Shown here: piece after piece, positions 24,938 through 34,533 of the stretch
How the letters are laid out: each line of letters begins with the position of its first letter
Position numbering within the stretch: the first letter of the stretch is position 1
Assembly: GCA_028289545.1 (NCBI GenBank)
Contig: JANQPG010000013.1
Location: 1-64,000 of the forward strand
Source: Woeseiaceae bacterium
Lineage (GTDB): Bacteria > Pseudomonadota > Gammaproteobacteria > Steroidobacterales > Woeseiaceae
Reading direction: 5' to 3'
Length of the DNA stretch: 64,000 bases
Made by a program: the position numbers and the translations under genes
The notes under the pieces: model-generated
What the model was told of the DNA's origin: nothing
The model's database searches: none
The model's input: the letters and a program-made list of their open reading frames with translations, nothing else

Positions 24938-25071
24938 GTGTTCGGTTCGCTTGATGAACAAGGTGAGCCGCGCCGGACTACAAGGGTCTGGAGGCGCCGC
25001 TTCTTGAGATTGATCGCTGGTCGGGCTACGCGGGATGAACCATTCAAGGTAGCAGCAAGGGGGTTGCCAGT

Positions 25072-25434
25072 ATGAAGGCTATACGATCCAGCAAGAGGGT
25101 GAGAACGCTCTATTCCCTCGTCCTGCTGCTTTCGCTTGGTCTTGCGAATGCGCCGCCGAATGCGTCCGAGGGAATTAGCGAAGGTGTTCTCAAGCGTTTC
25201 GCATACCGCGGTGGCTACGTCCTTTTTCATGTTGACGCCAACGGCTCCAACGCGTGCTCTGCGTGCCAGGCTGACCCCGCCGGCTACTTCAATGGTGGGT
25301 TTTGCTGGGTCCCGGCGACCCAATCAACACTGGTGTCCATTCTTCTTTCAGCTCAAGCGCAGAAGTCCAAAGTCTTACTGCGTGTCGTCTCGTGGCCGCA
25401 GTGTGAGGTATACCAGGCTGAGATTCGCAATTAG
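25072..25434 (+). CDS. small secreted Cys-containing protein
   Basis: 120 aa. Signal peptide to about residue 26 (LANA). The mature part has strand (YVLFHVDANGS), a CSACQ pair, FCWV, helix (LVSILLSAQAQKSK), strand and a last Cys (WPQCEV). The layout repeats that of the preceding gene, although residue identity is low, so the two look like diverged paralogues. The next gene follows after 11 bp, so they are probably one transcript. Confidence 0.72.
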   Translation: MKAIRSSKRVRTLYSLVLLLSLGLANAPPNASEGISEGVLKRFAYRGGYVLFHVDANGSNACSACQADPAGYFNGGFCWVPATQSTLVSILLSAQAQKSKVLLRVVSWPQCEVYQAEIRN

Positions 25435-25445
25435 AGGTGTTCACA

Positions 25446-25784
25446 ATGAAGATACTGCTTTGCAATGGCGTCAAACTGCTTTTCCTGATCCCTGTACTGC
25501 TTCTTGGCCCTGCAGCGCAGGCCTCGGACTTTTTGCGAGTAGAAGATGCGAGCCAGATAAAGTGGCAGATTACGTCGCAGAACCGGGTTTATCTAAGAAA
25601 TCTCCACACCTTCGACGCAACCTACCTGGCGTGCTGTTACAACTACTGGTTCGATGCATCCACTGGTGCAGGGAAGTCTTTCCTATCGGTGTTGCTTGCG
25701 AAGGCCGCCGCTGGACAGCCGATAGATATTGGCGTAATCGACAAGACGATCGTGAGCGAGGTGAATTACGTCGGAGATTGGTGA
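25446..25784 (+). CDS. small secreted Cys-containing protein
   Basis: 112 aa from the ATG at 25446, with GAGGTG upstream; a GTG at 25437 is in frame but less likely. Signal peptide to about residue 26 (AAQASD). The mature part has strand (RVYLRNLHT), Cys-Cys (ACCYNYW), DASTGAGKSFLSVLLAKAAAGQP and strands. The helix-glycine segment is typical of small exported proteins with an OB-like fold. Third member of the row that precedes the sulfatase. Confidence 0.72.
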   Translation: MKILLCNGVKLLFLIPVLLLGPAAQASDFLRVEDASQIKWQITSQNRVYLRNLHTFDATYLACCYNYWFDASTGAGKSFLSVLLAKAAAGQPIDIGVIDKTIVSEVNYVGDW

Positions 25785-25883
25785 CAAACTCTCCGGCAAG
25801 AACGCGTTGGCATCAAGAGAGTGGGGTTCATCGCGTTGCAGCGGTATTGTTGCCAGCCTCAAGATTGGGAAAAGGGAGAGGTG

Positions 25884-27689
25884 ATGGCGATTCGGAAGCG
25901 CATGGGCGAAATACGCGCCGCGATCCAGGGCAGAAGGCGAGGTATCGGTCATTCCTTCTTTGCTCGGTCGGGTATCCCAACCGTGAATCGATTTGCGGCG
26001 GTTCTGCTGCTTTGTGTGTCGCCGATCGCGTGCGAGAAGGCGCCTTCTGACGAAACGCCTGGGGATGGTGCCGGCAGTGCCCGGCCCAATATCGTATTCA
26101 TCGTGGTCGAGGATCTTGGCCCGCGAATCGGCGCTTACGGCGACCCGCTCGCCGAGACGCCCAACATCGATCAACTCGCCGCCGAAGGCATTACCTACAC
26201 CAACGTATTTACCTCGGCCGGCGTTTGTGCGCCCAGCCGCGCGGCTCTCATGACGGGAGTCCATCAGCAGGCTCTCGGTGCGCAGCACATGCGTACGTCG
26301 AGTTTCGGGCGGGAACGAGCCGGACCGCTGGGCACGTTTGGGACCGACGGGTTCGCTTACGAAGCCGTGCCGCCGCCGGACGTGAAAGCCTTTCCCGAGC
26401 TGCTACGGGCGAACGGCTACTACACGACCAATAACAGCAAGACGGACTACCAGTTCGGTCAGCCGTTTACGATCTGGGACGAGAACGGCCGGGATGCAGA
26501 TTGGCGCCATGCCCCTGCCGGCCAGCCGTTTTTTGCGATGTTCAGCCAAAACCTCACGCACGAAAGCCGTCTGTTTATTCCGGCACACGCGACGGCCACG
26601 GACGACGCCGCGGGACGCGCTCGCGAACATGCCGAGCGGCTGGCATTGCTCGGGACACGTACCGACCCTGCTGCCGTAATCGTGCCGGACTACCTGCCCG
26701 ACACGCCGTTAGTTCGGCAGGAGATTGCGCAGCACTACGACAATATTCGGCTGATGGACGACTGGGTGGGTGAGCAGATCAGTCTACTCGAAGAGGAGGG
26801 CGTGCTCGACGAGACCGTAGTTATTTTCACGACGGACCACGGAGACGGTTTTCCCCGCGCCAAACGATTTATCTACGATTCCGGATTGCACGTTCCTTTT
26901 ATCGTCCGCTATCCGGACGGTAAGCGCGCGGGCGCGCAGGACGACCGGCTCGTCTCGTTTGTCGATGTTGCCCCGTACTTCCTGCACATGACGGGCACTC
27001 CATCGCGATCGTTCATTCAGGGACGGAACGTTTTCGATGACGATACGCCACAACGCCGCTACGTTTTCGCTGCGCGTGACCGGCTTGATGAGCATCCCGA
27101 CTTGTCCAGGGCAGTGCGTGACGAGCGGTACAAGTTCATTCGCAATCAGATGCCGGAGCGCGCACTGTTCGCTCCACTCTACTTTCGGGAGAATCTTGGG
27201 TCTATGCAGGAACTCAGGCGGCTCGCAGCGTCAGGGGATTTGCCGGAGCGCCTGTCGCACTATTTTGCAGTACCCCGCGTACCTGAGGAACTGTACGATA
27301 CCGAGACGGACCCCCATGAGCTGATCAACCTCGCAGCGGACCCGGAGCATCGCGAGACGCTTCTGCGAATGCGATCGGCCCTGGACGACTGGCTTCGGCG
27401 CACCGGCGAGTTGGGGCGCGAAGGTGAACGCGCCATGGTGCTCGCCATGTGGCCGGACGGCGAGCAGCCCGTTACGTTGGCACCGCTGGTCACGTCATCA
27501 GATGAGAATGGGGGGCGGTCTGTCAACCTGTCCTCTCCTACCACAGGGGCTTCCATCGCTTACCGCTTTTCCGGAGAGGAGGGCTGGCGGCTGTACACGG
27601 GCGCCGTCTCCATTCCGGCCGGCACAACACTGGAAGCGAAGGCGATTCGCTACGGGTATGCCGAAAGCGTCAGCATCAGCTATCCATAG
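25884..27689 (+). CDS. exported sulfatase, probable lipoprotein
   Basis: 601 aa from the ATG at 25884, which has GGGAGAGG upstream. A hydrophobic segment ends in CVSPIAC, a plausible lipobox near residue 50, so the enzyme may be membrane anchored; a GTG at 25983 would give a more usual signal length. Type I sulfatase motifs: NIVFIVVEDLGPRIGAYGD (metal site) and Cys115 in CAPSRAALMTG, the cysteine converted to formylglycine. TTDHGDG supplies further metal ligands. It removes sulfate from carbohydrate or other esters. No maturase gene is nearby. Confidence 0.92.
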   Translation: MAIRKRMGEIRAAIQGRRRGIGHSFFARSGIPTVNRFAAVLLLCVSPIACEKAPSDETPGDGAGSARPNIVFIVVEDLGPRIGAYGDPLAETPNIDQLAAEGITYTNVFTSAGVCAPSRAALMTGVHQQALGAQHMRTSSFGRERAGPLGTFGTDGFAYEAVPPPDVKAFPELLRANGYYTTNNSKTDYQFGQPFTIWDENGRDADWRHAPAGQPFFAMFSQNLTHESRLFIPAHATATDDAAGRAREHAERLALLGTRTDPAAVIVPDYLPDTPLVRQEIAQHYDNIRLMDDWVGEQISLLEEEGVLDETVVIFTTDHGDGFPRAKRFIYDSGLHVPFIVRYPDGKRAGAQDDRLVSFVDVAPYFLHMTGTPSRSFIQGRNVFDDDTPQRRYVFAARDRLDEHPDLSRAVRDERYKFIRNQMPERALFAPLYFRENLGSMQELRRLAASGDLPERLSHYFAVPRVPEELYDTETDPHELINLAADPEHRETLLRMRSALDDWLRRTGELGREGERAMVLAMWPDGEQPVTLAPLVTSSDENGGRSVNLSSPTTGASIAYRFSGEEGWRLYTGAVSIPAGTTLEAKAIRYGYAESVSISYP

Positions 27690-27725
27690 TTGCCGTTCTG
27701 CTGGTTCGGCCGTTGGCCGGGGTGT

Positions 27726-28100
27726 TTACGAGCGTTGCGGGCAGGCGTACGTTGCCGCCTCAACCTCAACGCCGACGTGACTGGCGGCAGGATCACCCGT
27801 CACGCGATACCAATCCTCCCTGGTGACGACAACCGCGTTGGCGCCGCTCTGACCCGCAACGTTGCGCAGGTAGTTTCCAAGGTATTCGATGTTCTTTGCC
27901 TCGTCGTAGGTGGCAAACGGTATACGCGTGTCGATGCGATTCGTCTCCGTGCAGGAACCCTCGACGCTTTCGACGATAGCCACATTCTGACCGGCCTCGG
28001 TCAGCTCGGCCATCAGGCGGGATCGCTCGATAGCTTCCGAGAAAGACACGCAGCCTGATGTAACAAGAACGGCAATGAGTACTGCTGGAATTCGTATCAC
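27726..28100 (-). CDS. DUF4156-like lipoprotein
   Basis: 124 aa with a signal peptide ending in a lipobox (VTSGC, Cys17). The mature part contains C-TETNRI, YLGNYLRNVAGQSGANAVVVT and a late Cys, the pattern of DUF4156 and related Rcs-type small lipoproteins. Function unknown. It is convergent with the sulfatase gene across a 36-bp gap. Confidence 0.78.
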   Translation of the reverse strand: MIRIPAVLIAVLVTSGCVSFSEAIERSRLMAELTEAGQNVAIVESVEGSCTETNRIDTRIPFATYDEAKNIEYLGNYLRNVAGQSGANAVVVTREDWYRVTGDPAASHVGVEVEAATYACPQRS

Positions 28101-28308
28101 AATGGGCTCCCTTACGGTGCTGTACGAGCGAGTTGCTCGCCCGTGGCCAACGATGCAGTCTGACCCCGGATGAAATCAGAGTACGACGGCCAATGACGTG
28201 AACGACGTCAGGTTTTCGCGTCTTTGCGCTGGGTTTTTCCGGGTGTACTGCTTTTGTAGTGATGGAGAAATCGGTCGGTGACCTGTACGGCGATGGGGTT
28301 TGCGACCT
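28101..28308. other. intergenic region between two minus-strand genes
   Basis: Holds the promoter region of the lipoprotein gene and the 3' end of the LysR transcript. A small GACGT-type inverted repeat is present near 28186-28210, but no clear terminator was seen. Confidence 0.35.
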
Positions 28309-29202
28309 TCAGGTTCGGTTCGCATCCTTCAGTCGATCCCTCAGGAAACTCCTGAACTCCCGCTGCCGTCGCAGCATCAGACGATCGCGCGCATAGAGAA
28401 GGTAGAGCTGTTTGCCCGGTAGTTTTTCACCGGGGCCAACCTCTACCAGTTCGCCGCTTTCCAATTCCTCTCGGACGGCGATATCCAGAAGTACACCCAT
28501 ACACAGTCCGGAGAGAATCGCACCGCGTACACCGTCCAGATCCGTTACGGTATGCGTGTTTGGCGCGGTGAAATCGAGTCCCCACTTTTTGAGCTTGGTT
28601 CTGACAGGAGCGGACAAGTTGATGGGAACGGTTGCGACGGTGTTTGCGCTCGATAATCTTTCCCGTTCGCTGCCCAGTCGCTGCACGTATGCCGGTGTTG
28701 CGCACAACACCGGCTGGACTCGCATAAGGGGGACCGCAACGAGTCCCGCGTGGTCGTCGACCCGCCCGATGCGCAGTGCAAAATCGATATTGGCTTCACT
28801 GAGATTCTGCAAGTTCTCGTTGAAGATGAGATCGAAGCGAATCCCGGCGTGAGCCTCCGAGAACTCTGCAAGTGCGCCGTAGACAGGCTCGGCCGCAAGC
28901 GCGCGTGAAAGCGTGATCGATATTCGGCCGTCCATTGATGCCTGCGCCGAGCGCAACCCGTCTTCCGCGTTCTCCACCGCCGTCAATATCTGCCGGCATT
29001 CCCCGTAAAACTCCTGACCCAGCTGTGTCATACGCACGCCGGATGCTGTGCGGTCCAGCAGCTTCGCCCCGGTATCCGTTTCGAGCGCGCGAATCTGTTT
29101 ACTTACGGCCGCCACGGAGACATCGAGGATCTTTGCAGCTTCACTGAGCGAGCCGTGTTCGACGGCGGCAGTAAAAACCTGGTACTGGCGAAACTTCGAC
29201 AT
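28309..29202 (-). CDS. LysR-family transcriptional regulator
   Basis: 297 aa. The N-terminal helix-turn-helix reads FTAAVEHGSLSEAAKILDVSVAAVSKQIRALE (about residues 9-40), followed by the linker helix and a periplasmic-binding-type effector domain (RISITLSRALAAEP onward), as in the CrgA/DsdC-like group. It is divergent from the SRPBCC gene at 29312. Four phased GGTTAA repeats between them are its probable binding sites. Confidence 0.93.
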   Translation of the reverse strand: MSKFRQYQVFTAAVEHGSLSEAAKILDVSVAAVSKQIRALETDTGAKLLDRTASGVRMTQLGQEFYGECRQILTAVENAEDGLRSAQASMDGRISITLSRALAAEPVYGALAEFSEAHAGIRFDLIFNENLQNLSEANIDFALRIGRVDDHAGLVAVPLMRVQPVLCATPAYVQRLGSERERLSSANTVATVPINLSAPVRTKLKKWGLDFTAPNTHTVTDLDGVRGAILSGLCMGVLLDIAVREELESGELVEVGPGEKLPGKQLYLLYARDRLMLRRQREFRSFLRDRLKDANRT

Positions 29203-29218
29203 CAGGGTTTTCTTTTTT

Positions 29219-29257
29219 GTTAACTGAAGGTTAACCGGTGGTTACTTTCGGTTAAAC
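29219..29257. promoter_or_regulatory. four helically phased GGTTAA repeats
   Basis: GTTAAC (29219), GGTTAACC (29229), GGTTAC (29240) and GGTTAAAC (29250) have GTTA cores at 29219, 29230, 29241 and 29251, steps of 11, 11 and 10 bp. All copies present the same DNA face. They occupy the divergent promoter of the LysR and SRPBCC genes. Confidence 0.65.
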
Positions 29258-29311
29258 CAGCGTATCACTACTATGCGCCCCATCTCCAGCTTGATGAAAA
29301 GAGGTGCGACC

Positions 29312-29767
29312 ATGGTGCAGTTGGCACAAATTGAAAGATCCTTTGAATTCCCTCCAAGCCGCGTGTACGAGTATGTCGTCGACATGGAGAACTACGGCAA
29401 CTGGTTTCCAGGCGTCATCGACATTCGCTCGACCGACAAACTGCCGGCGGGAACTGTCGGTAAGCGTTATCTGGAGAAGATCGAGTTTCCGGAAGGGCCG
29501 GGTGAGTTGACCATCGAAGTCAAACAGGCAACGCCGAATGAACGGTTTGTCATGGAGGGTGACCTGCCGCAGCTGCTGCCGCGTATGACCGTCGATTTTG
29601 CGGATGACGGTGAAGACGGCTGCCGGCTAACGCTGACCTACGAAAGTCGGCACCCGGATGTTGCAGCGGATCCGGACACGGTCGATATCTTGCATCGCGA
29701 TCTGATGGGGCGCAGCGAAATCGCATTGCGAACGTTACGCCAGGTGTTGTTGCAGCAGCCGGCTTGA
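29312..29767 (+). CDS. SRPBCC / coenzyme Q-binding-like protein
   Basis: 151 aa from the ATG at 29312, with AGAGGTG upstream. The domain begins AQIERSFEFPPSRVYEYVVDMENYGNWFPGV, typical of polyketide-cyclase/SRPBCC proteins that bind lipophilic ligands. It ends with a long C-terminal helix (GRSEIALRTLRQVLL). It is the likely target of the divergent LysR regulator. No catalytic residues are recognised. Confidence 0.88.
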   Translation: MVQLAQIERSFEFPPSRVYEYVVDMENYGNWFPGVIDIRSTDKLPAGTVGKRYLEKIEFPEGPGELTIEVKQATPNERFVMEGDLPQLLPRMTVDFADDGEDGCRLTLTYESRHPDVAADPDTVDILHRDLMGRSEIALRTLRQVLLQQPA

Positions 29768-29822
29768 TTTAGAGGCGATCAACAAGCTCTGTTTGCGATG
29801 TCGATTAGCTGCAGCGTCCGGG

Positions 29823-30764
29823 TCAGGCATTCATGCCGTCAGCGACTGGCCGATCGGGCTCGCTTGACGAGCCCTGTAGCCGCCTGACCTCACGCGCGGG
29901 CGGCGCTCCGAACACACGCCGGAACTCCCGTGTGAATTGCGACGCGCTGTTGTAACCCACCGAGTAGGCTGCCTCACCGGCGCCGAGTCCGTCGTTGAGC
30001 ATCAGGAATCGCGCCTGATGCAGCCGGATCATCTTCAGATACTGCAGCGGCGGCAGCGAAGTCATCGATTTGAAGTTGTGGTGAAAGGTCGAGACGCTCA
30101 TGGAAGCGCGCTTCGCGAGTTCTTCGACGGTCAGCGGCTGGTTTGAGTGTTCGTGTAGGAAGCGCAGGACGGCGGCGATTCTGTTAGCTCGGCTGTCGCG
30201 CATGGCCACCGATCGCAGCCGTTCGCCCTGTTCGCCGACGAGTATGTGGTAGAGGAGTTCGCGAACGGCCAGAGGCGCCAGGACGCGCGCGTCGTTGCTG
30301 TTGTGCAGTGATCTCAAGAGGCGGCTGACGACACTCGACAGGGAGGAGGTCATGCGTGAGGCGTAGATTGCGCGAGAGGCGTCGTCGGTCGCGGGTTCCG
30401 GTTGGGTATCGAGCAGGAGTTCCGAGAGCATGGCGACATCGACGTTCAGGCGCAGGGAAAGAAACGGTGCGCTCTCGCTGGCCTCGACAATTTCGGCTTC
30501 GACGGGTAGTGGAACCCCGACGACGAGGTAGTTGAGCGGATCGTAGGTAATGACTTCGCCGCCAATGTGCACCTGTTTGCGGCCGTGCGCCACCACGCAG
30601 ATGCAGGGTTCGTACACGACAGGAACACAGGTCGCCGGTTTGTCGGCACGAAAAATGGCGAGGCCCGACCACGGCGACTCGTTCAGGCCCTCGTCGGGCG
30701 CGAGCCGCAGGAACTCGTTGCGGAGCGCTTCTCCTGAAAGGTCCATTTCTACCGGCATCGACAT
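29823..30764 (-). CDS. AraC-family transcriptional regulator
   Basis: 313 aa. Residues about 25-190 match the AraC N-terminal cupin-like domain (VVYEPCICVVAHGRKQVHIGG). Residues about 205-300 carry the double helix-turn-helix (LAKRASMSVSTFHHNFKSMT and GAGEAAYSVGYNSASQFTREF). It is divergent from an aldo/keto reductase gene, the arrangement seen in YqhC-type aldehyde-responsive systems, so the reductase is its likely target. Confidence 0.93.
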   Translation of the reverse strand: MSMPVEMDLSGEALRNEFLRLAPDEGLNESPWSGLAIFRADKPATCVPVVYEPCICVVAHGRKQVHIGGEVITYDPLNYLVVGVPLPVEAEIVEASESAPFLSLRLNVDVAMLSELLLDTQPEPATDDASRAIYASRMTSSLSSVVSRLLRSLHNSNDARVLAPLAVRELLYHILVGEQGERLRSVAMRDSRANRIAAVLRFLHEHSNQPLTVEELAKRASMSVSTFHHNFKSMTSLPPLQYLKMIRLHQARFLMLNDGLGAGEAAYSVGYNSASQFTREFRRVFGAPPAREVRRLQGSSSEPDRPVADGMNA

Positions 30765-30971
30765 GTCTGTGGCGCAAAGCTGTAGTAAAGAGGTAGCAGA
30801 ATTATGCCATTGTGAGACCCTTTGAGCCGCCGATAGCGCGTCAATCGATAGGATTAGGCAAAAACGCCGGAGGACTGATCTATAGCTTGGGCTGCCTCTA
30901 CCCTACGATTTATCCGTACCTCGAGCCGGTTGCTGCCGGCGCCTCGAAACCACCTCGAAGAGGAAAAACGA

Positions 30972-31958
<987 letters not shown>

Positions 31959-31986
31959 CGACGCCGATTCAGAAGGCCCGTCCGAG

Positions 31987-33423
31987 CTATAGCGATTTGG
32001 CTATTGCTCGGGCGAAAGCCTCCATGGGGATCGAGGAGCCTCCCGTGGCGAACCAGACAATCACGACATCCCGCTGCGGTGATACATAAATACCCTGGCC
32101 GTTCATGCCGCTCTTGTAGATATCGCCGTCCGCAAACACGGCATCCCATTGGTAAGCGTTGAACAGCGGGCGTTCTCCGAAGGCATCGGCAAGGTGAGGA
32201 CCGAGGGTTCCCTTCATGTAGTTCTCTTCTCTACCCGCGGATTGAATCGTTACGATCATGTTTTTTGAAACGACTCGCCTGGACGCCGTCTTGTCCCAGC
32301 TCGGCGTGTAGAGCAGCCCGGTTTTTGCGAGGTCTTCGAGTCGGCTGCTGACAAGGCCGTGTATGATGCCGTTTCCCTGCGGACTGAGACCGAGGAGGCC
32401 GTCGCCCACCATGCCAGAGTGTCTCCACACCCGCTCGGTCAGGGCTTCGTTGAGTCGGACACCAGTGATTGCCTCGATCAGCAGACCGAGCATTTGTGTG
32501 TTCGCCGACGAATACTCGAATACATTCCCCGGCTCGCGTAGCCGAGGTATGCGTAGAAGCGCCTCGTTGTGCGTTTCGACGACGCCTTCGCTGTTGGGCG
32601 CACCAATTTCTGACTTAGCAAAGCGTCCATAGGGCGTATCGCCTTTGCGGGACGCGGGATTTTCCTCGAGGTCCAATCCCGACTGCATGTTCAGTACGTC
32701 CAGTACCTTGATATTTTCCCAAGCGGTCCCTTTCGCCTCACTGAGGTAGTGACCCACTGTCTCTTGCACGTCGATTCTGTTTTCCTCTTCGAGTTGACCG
32801 ATTAGCAGGCTCGAGAGTATTTTCGCATTCGACATCCAGACGTGGTTGTCCGTCTTGCGCATGCCGGGATAGGTTTCGTAAGCGATCTCGCCGCGGTGCA
32901 ACACCATGATGCCCTGAACGGGAGAGTCCGCTGCGTTGACCATCCGGTCTAATGTCACTGATGTGCCGTCGGTATCCTCGAGGGTCGTGTCGCCAATTGC
33001 GGCGTTCGGATTGACGGTCAGCACGGCAACCGGGCCGTCTCGCCTGATGACGGCGTGCGGCAGGAACTCCGCCAGATGCATGTACGAGTAAGCGCCCGCC
33101 TCGGTGACGTCCAGGAACTTTTGCAAAGTCCATTGAGAGCTGAGTGAGTAGGCTGTTTTGGCCGAATATCCCTCCTGTAAAGCCCGAATCGAGAAGTCTT
33201 CTCTCGGCACGGCATAGGGATCTGCGTCGTTGTTCGCAGACTGTTGGGCCTCTACTTCAGAAGGTTGAAAGCAAACGAAAACACCAAGGCAGGCGAGCAG
33301 CAGTGGAGTCCCGCGAGCCGATCGGTATTGGTTATCTCGTGGAGCTGCGCAAATGTTTCCGTTGCGGTACACAAGTGCTGGCGACGTGGCAGGCCGTCTG
33401 CGAACTTTCCTCCCGTTCAACAT
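31987..33423 (-). CDS. exported class C beta-lactamase-like serine hydrolase
   Basis: 478 aa, with AGGAGC before the ATG at 33423. The N-terminus has a long basic leader and a hydrophobic segment (about 40-60) acting as signal. Serine-hydrolase motifs: S-x-x-K as SNAK in WMSNAKILSSLL, and Y-x-x-N in FEYSSANTQML. The family includes esterases, DD-peptidases and 6-aminohexanoate-dimer hydrolases; PYGRFAKSEIGAPNSEG resembles the last type. It is convergent with the aldo/keto reductase gene. Confidence 0.88.
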   Translation of the reverse strand: MLNGRKVRRRPATSPALVYRNGNICAAPRDNQYRSARGTPLLLACLGVFVCFQPSEVEAQQSANNDADPYAVPREDFSIRALQEGYSAKTAYSLSSQWTLQKFLDVTEAGAYSYMHLAEFLPHAVIRRDGPVAVLTVNPNAAIGDTTLEDTDGTSVTLDRMVNAADSPVQGIMVLHRGEIAYETYPGMRKTDNHVWMSNAKILSSLLIGQLEEENRIDVQETVGHYLSEAKGTAWENIKVLDVLNMQSGLDLEENPASRKGDTPYGRFAKSEIGAPNSEGVVETHNEALLRIPRLREPGNVFEYSSANTQMLGLLIEAITGVRLNEALTERVWRHSGMVGDGLLGLSPQGNGIIHGLVSSRLEDLAKTGLLYTPSWDKTASRRVVSKNMIVTIQSAGREENYMKGTLGPHLADAFGERPLFNAYQWDAVFADGDIYKSGMNGQGIYVSPQRDVVIVWFATGGSSIPMEAFARAIAKSL

Positions 33424-33588
33424 TTATTGCTCCTCATGACAATGTCTACGCGTGAGGGCTGGCACCCACCTACCTTCTCTCCAACGGTGCTCCAGTCCCT
33501 TTCGACCCTATCCTACACCAGCATGGCGCCACGTCGTCTTCGGCCGCTAGGTGTCTTGCTTTGACGGGCGGGCTGGGCCGTTCTGTTT

Positions 33589-34278
33589 CTACGGGCTCTC
33601 CCAGTCTATCTCCACGATCACCTCGTTGCGGCGCAAGAACCACGGCGTGAACGGGCCGTTGTAGCGAGCGAGCTTCGGTTGCCCGGCAAGTCCGATCCCA
33701 TCATCGGCCAGACTTCGCAGAAGCTCCGCTTTGTGCTTTTCATAGCTGTCTTCCGCCCGCAGTCCCGTGAACTGTTTCGCGGCCATCAGCTTTGGTCCCA
33801 CCTGACGGAGCTTCACCCGGGAATCGTTGGGTATCGGCAAACTGTCCATCGTGTACTTGGCTTCCATGACAAAGCGGTAGATATACCGTTCCGGGTCCGT
33901 GTCGTCGGACGTCGATATCACCGGGGCGGTCATGGCCATCTTGACGGGCTCGGCCGCATCCTGTGATTCGACCGGGACGGTCATTGCCATTTTTGTCGAT
34001 GACCGGTTATTGCCGAATATGTAGCCTGCAAGAACTCGGAAAGCTCGGCTTCCCGCGGTCCGGAAGCTGCCTTCAGTCTCCGTCTCCGCAACGATATAGG
34101 GGGCGTACTGTCGGATCTCATAGTTGGGCGTCTGGTGTGTGACAGAGTAGTCCGGCTCTTCATAGGCCATTACATTGCTCCCGATAATCGTCAGGAAAAG
34201 GACTGCAAAAAAAGTTGAGCGTGGCGCCGTACGTGGTTTCGAGAGCATGCTCGCTCGTCTTGAAGGGATCGTTGCCAT
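33589..34278 (-). CDS. SOUL/HBP heme-binding-like protein
   Basis: 229 aa. A hydrophobic segment (residues about 22-37, ending VMA) serves as signal or anchor. The duplicated KMAMTVPV and KMAMTAPV motifs and the closing WFLRRNEVIVEI identify the SOUL family, which binds heme or related tetrapyrroles. A start at 34248 is possible and would give a tighter signal peptide; neither start has a strong ribosome site. It stands alone. Confidence 0.88.
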   Translation of the reverse strand: MATIPSRRASMLSKPRTAPRSTFFAVLFLTIIGSNVMAYEEPDYSVTHQTPNYEIRQYAPYIVAETETEGSFRTAGSRAFRVLAGYIFGNNRSSTKMAMTVPVESQDAAEPVKMAMTAPVISTSDDTDPERYIYRFVMEAKYTMDSLPIPNDSRVKLRQVGPKLMAAKQFTGLRAEDSYEKHKAELLRSLADDGIGLAGQPKLARYNGPFTPWFLRRNEVIVEIDWESP

Positions 34279-34533
34279 AGATCGACATGTTAGGGCGGAT
34301 CGCCGTTACATTGATCTCGCAATCGTTGCAGGTCGTATCTGAATATATACGGCCGCGCGTAAGTCCCGACGTATTGGCGTGGCTGAAGCGATGCCTGCTT
34401 GCAGGCTGCGCCCACGCCAACATCCGCAGGCTTTGTTATAGTTGTGTTAACAGTGGTAATCCGGCGCTTCTGCCACGGACGGCCGGAATAATAAGTAAAA
34501 AAAGTGCACCACCCGCTACACGAAGGTCGCGCC

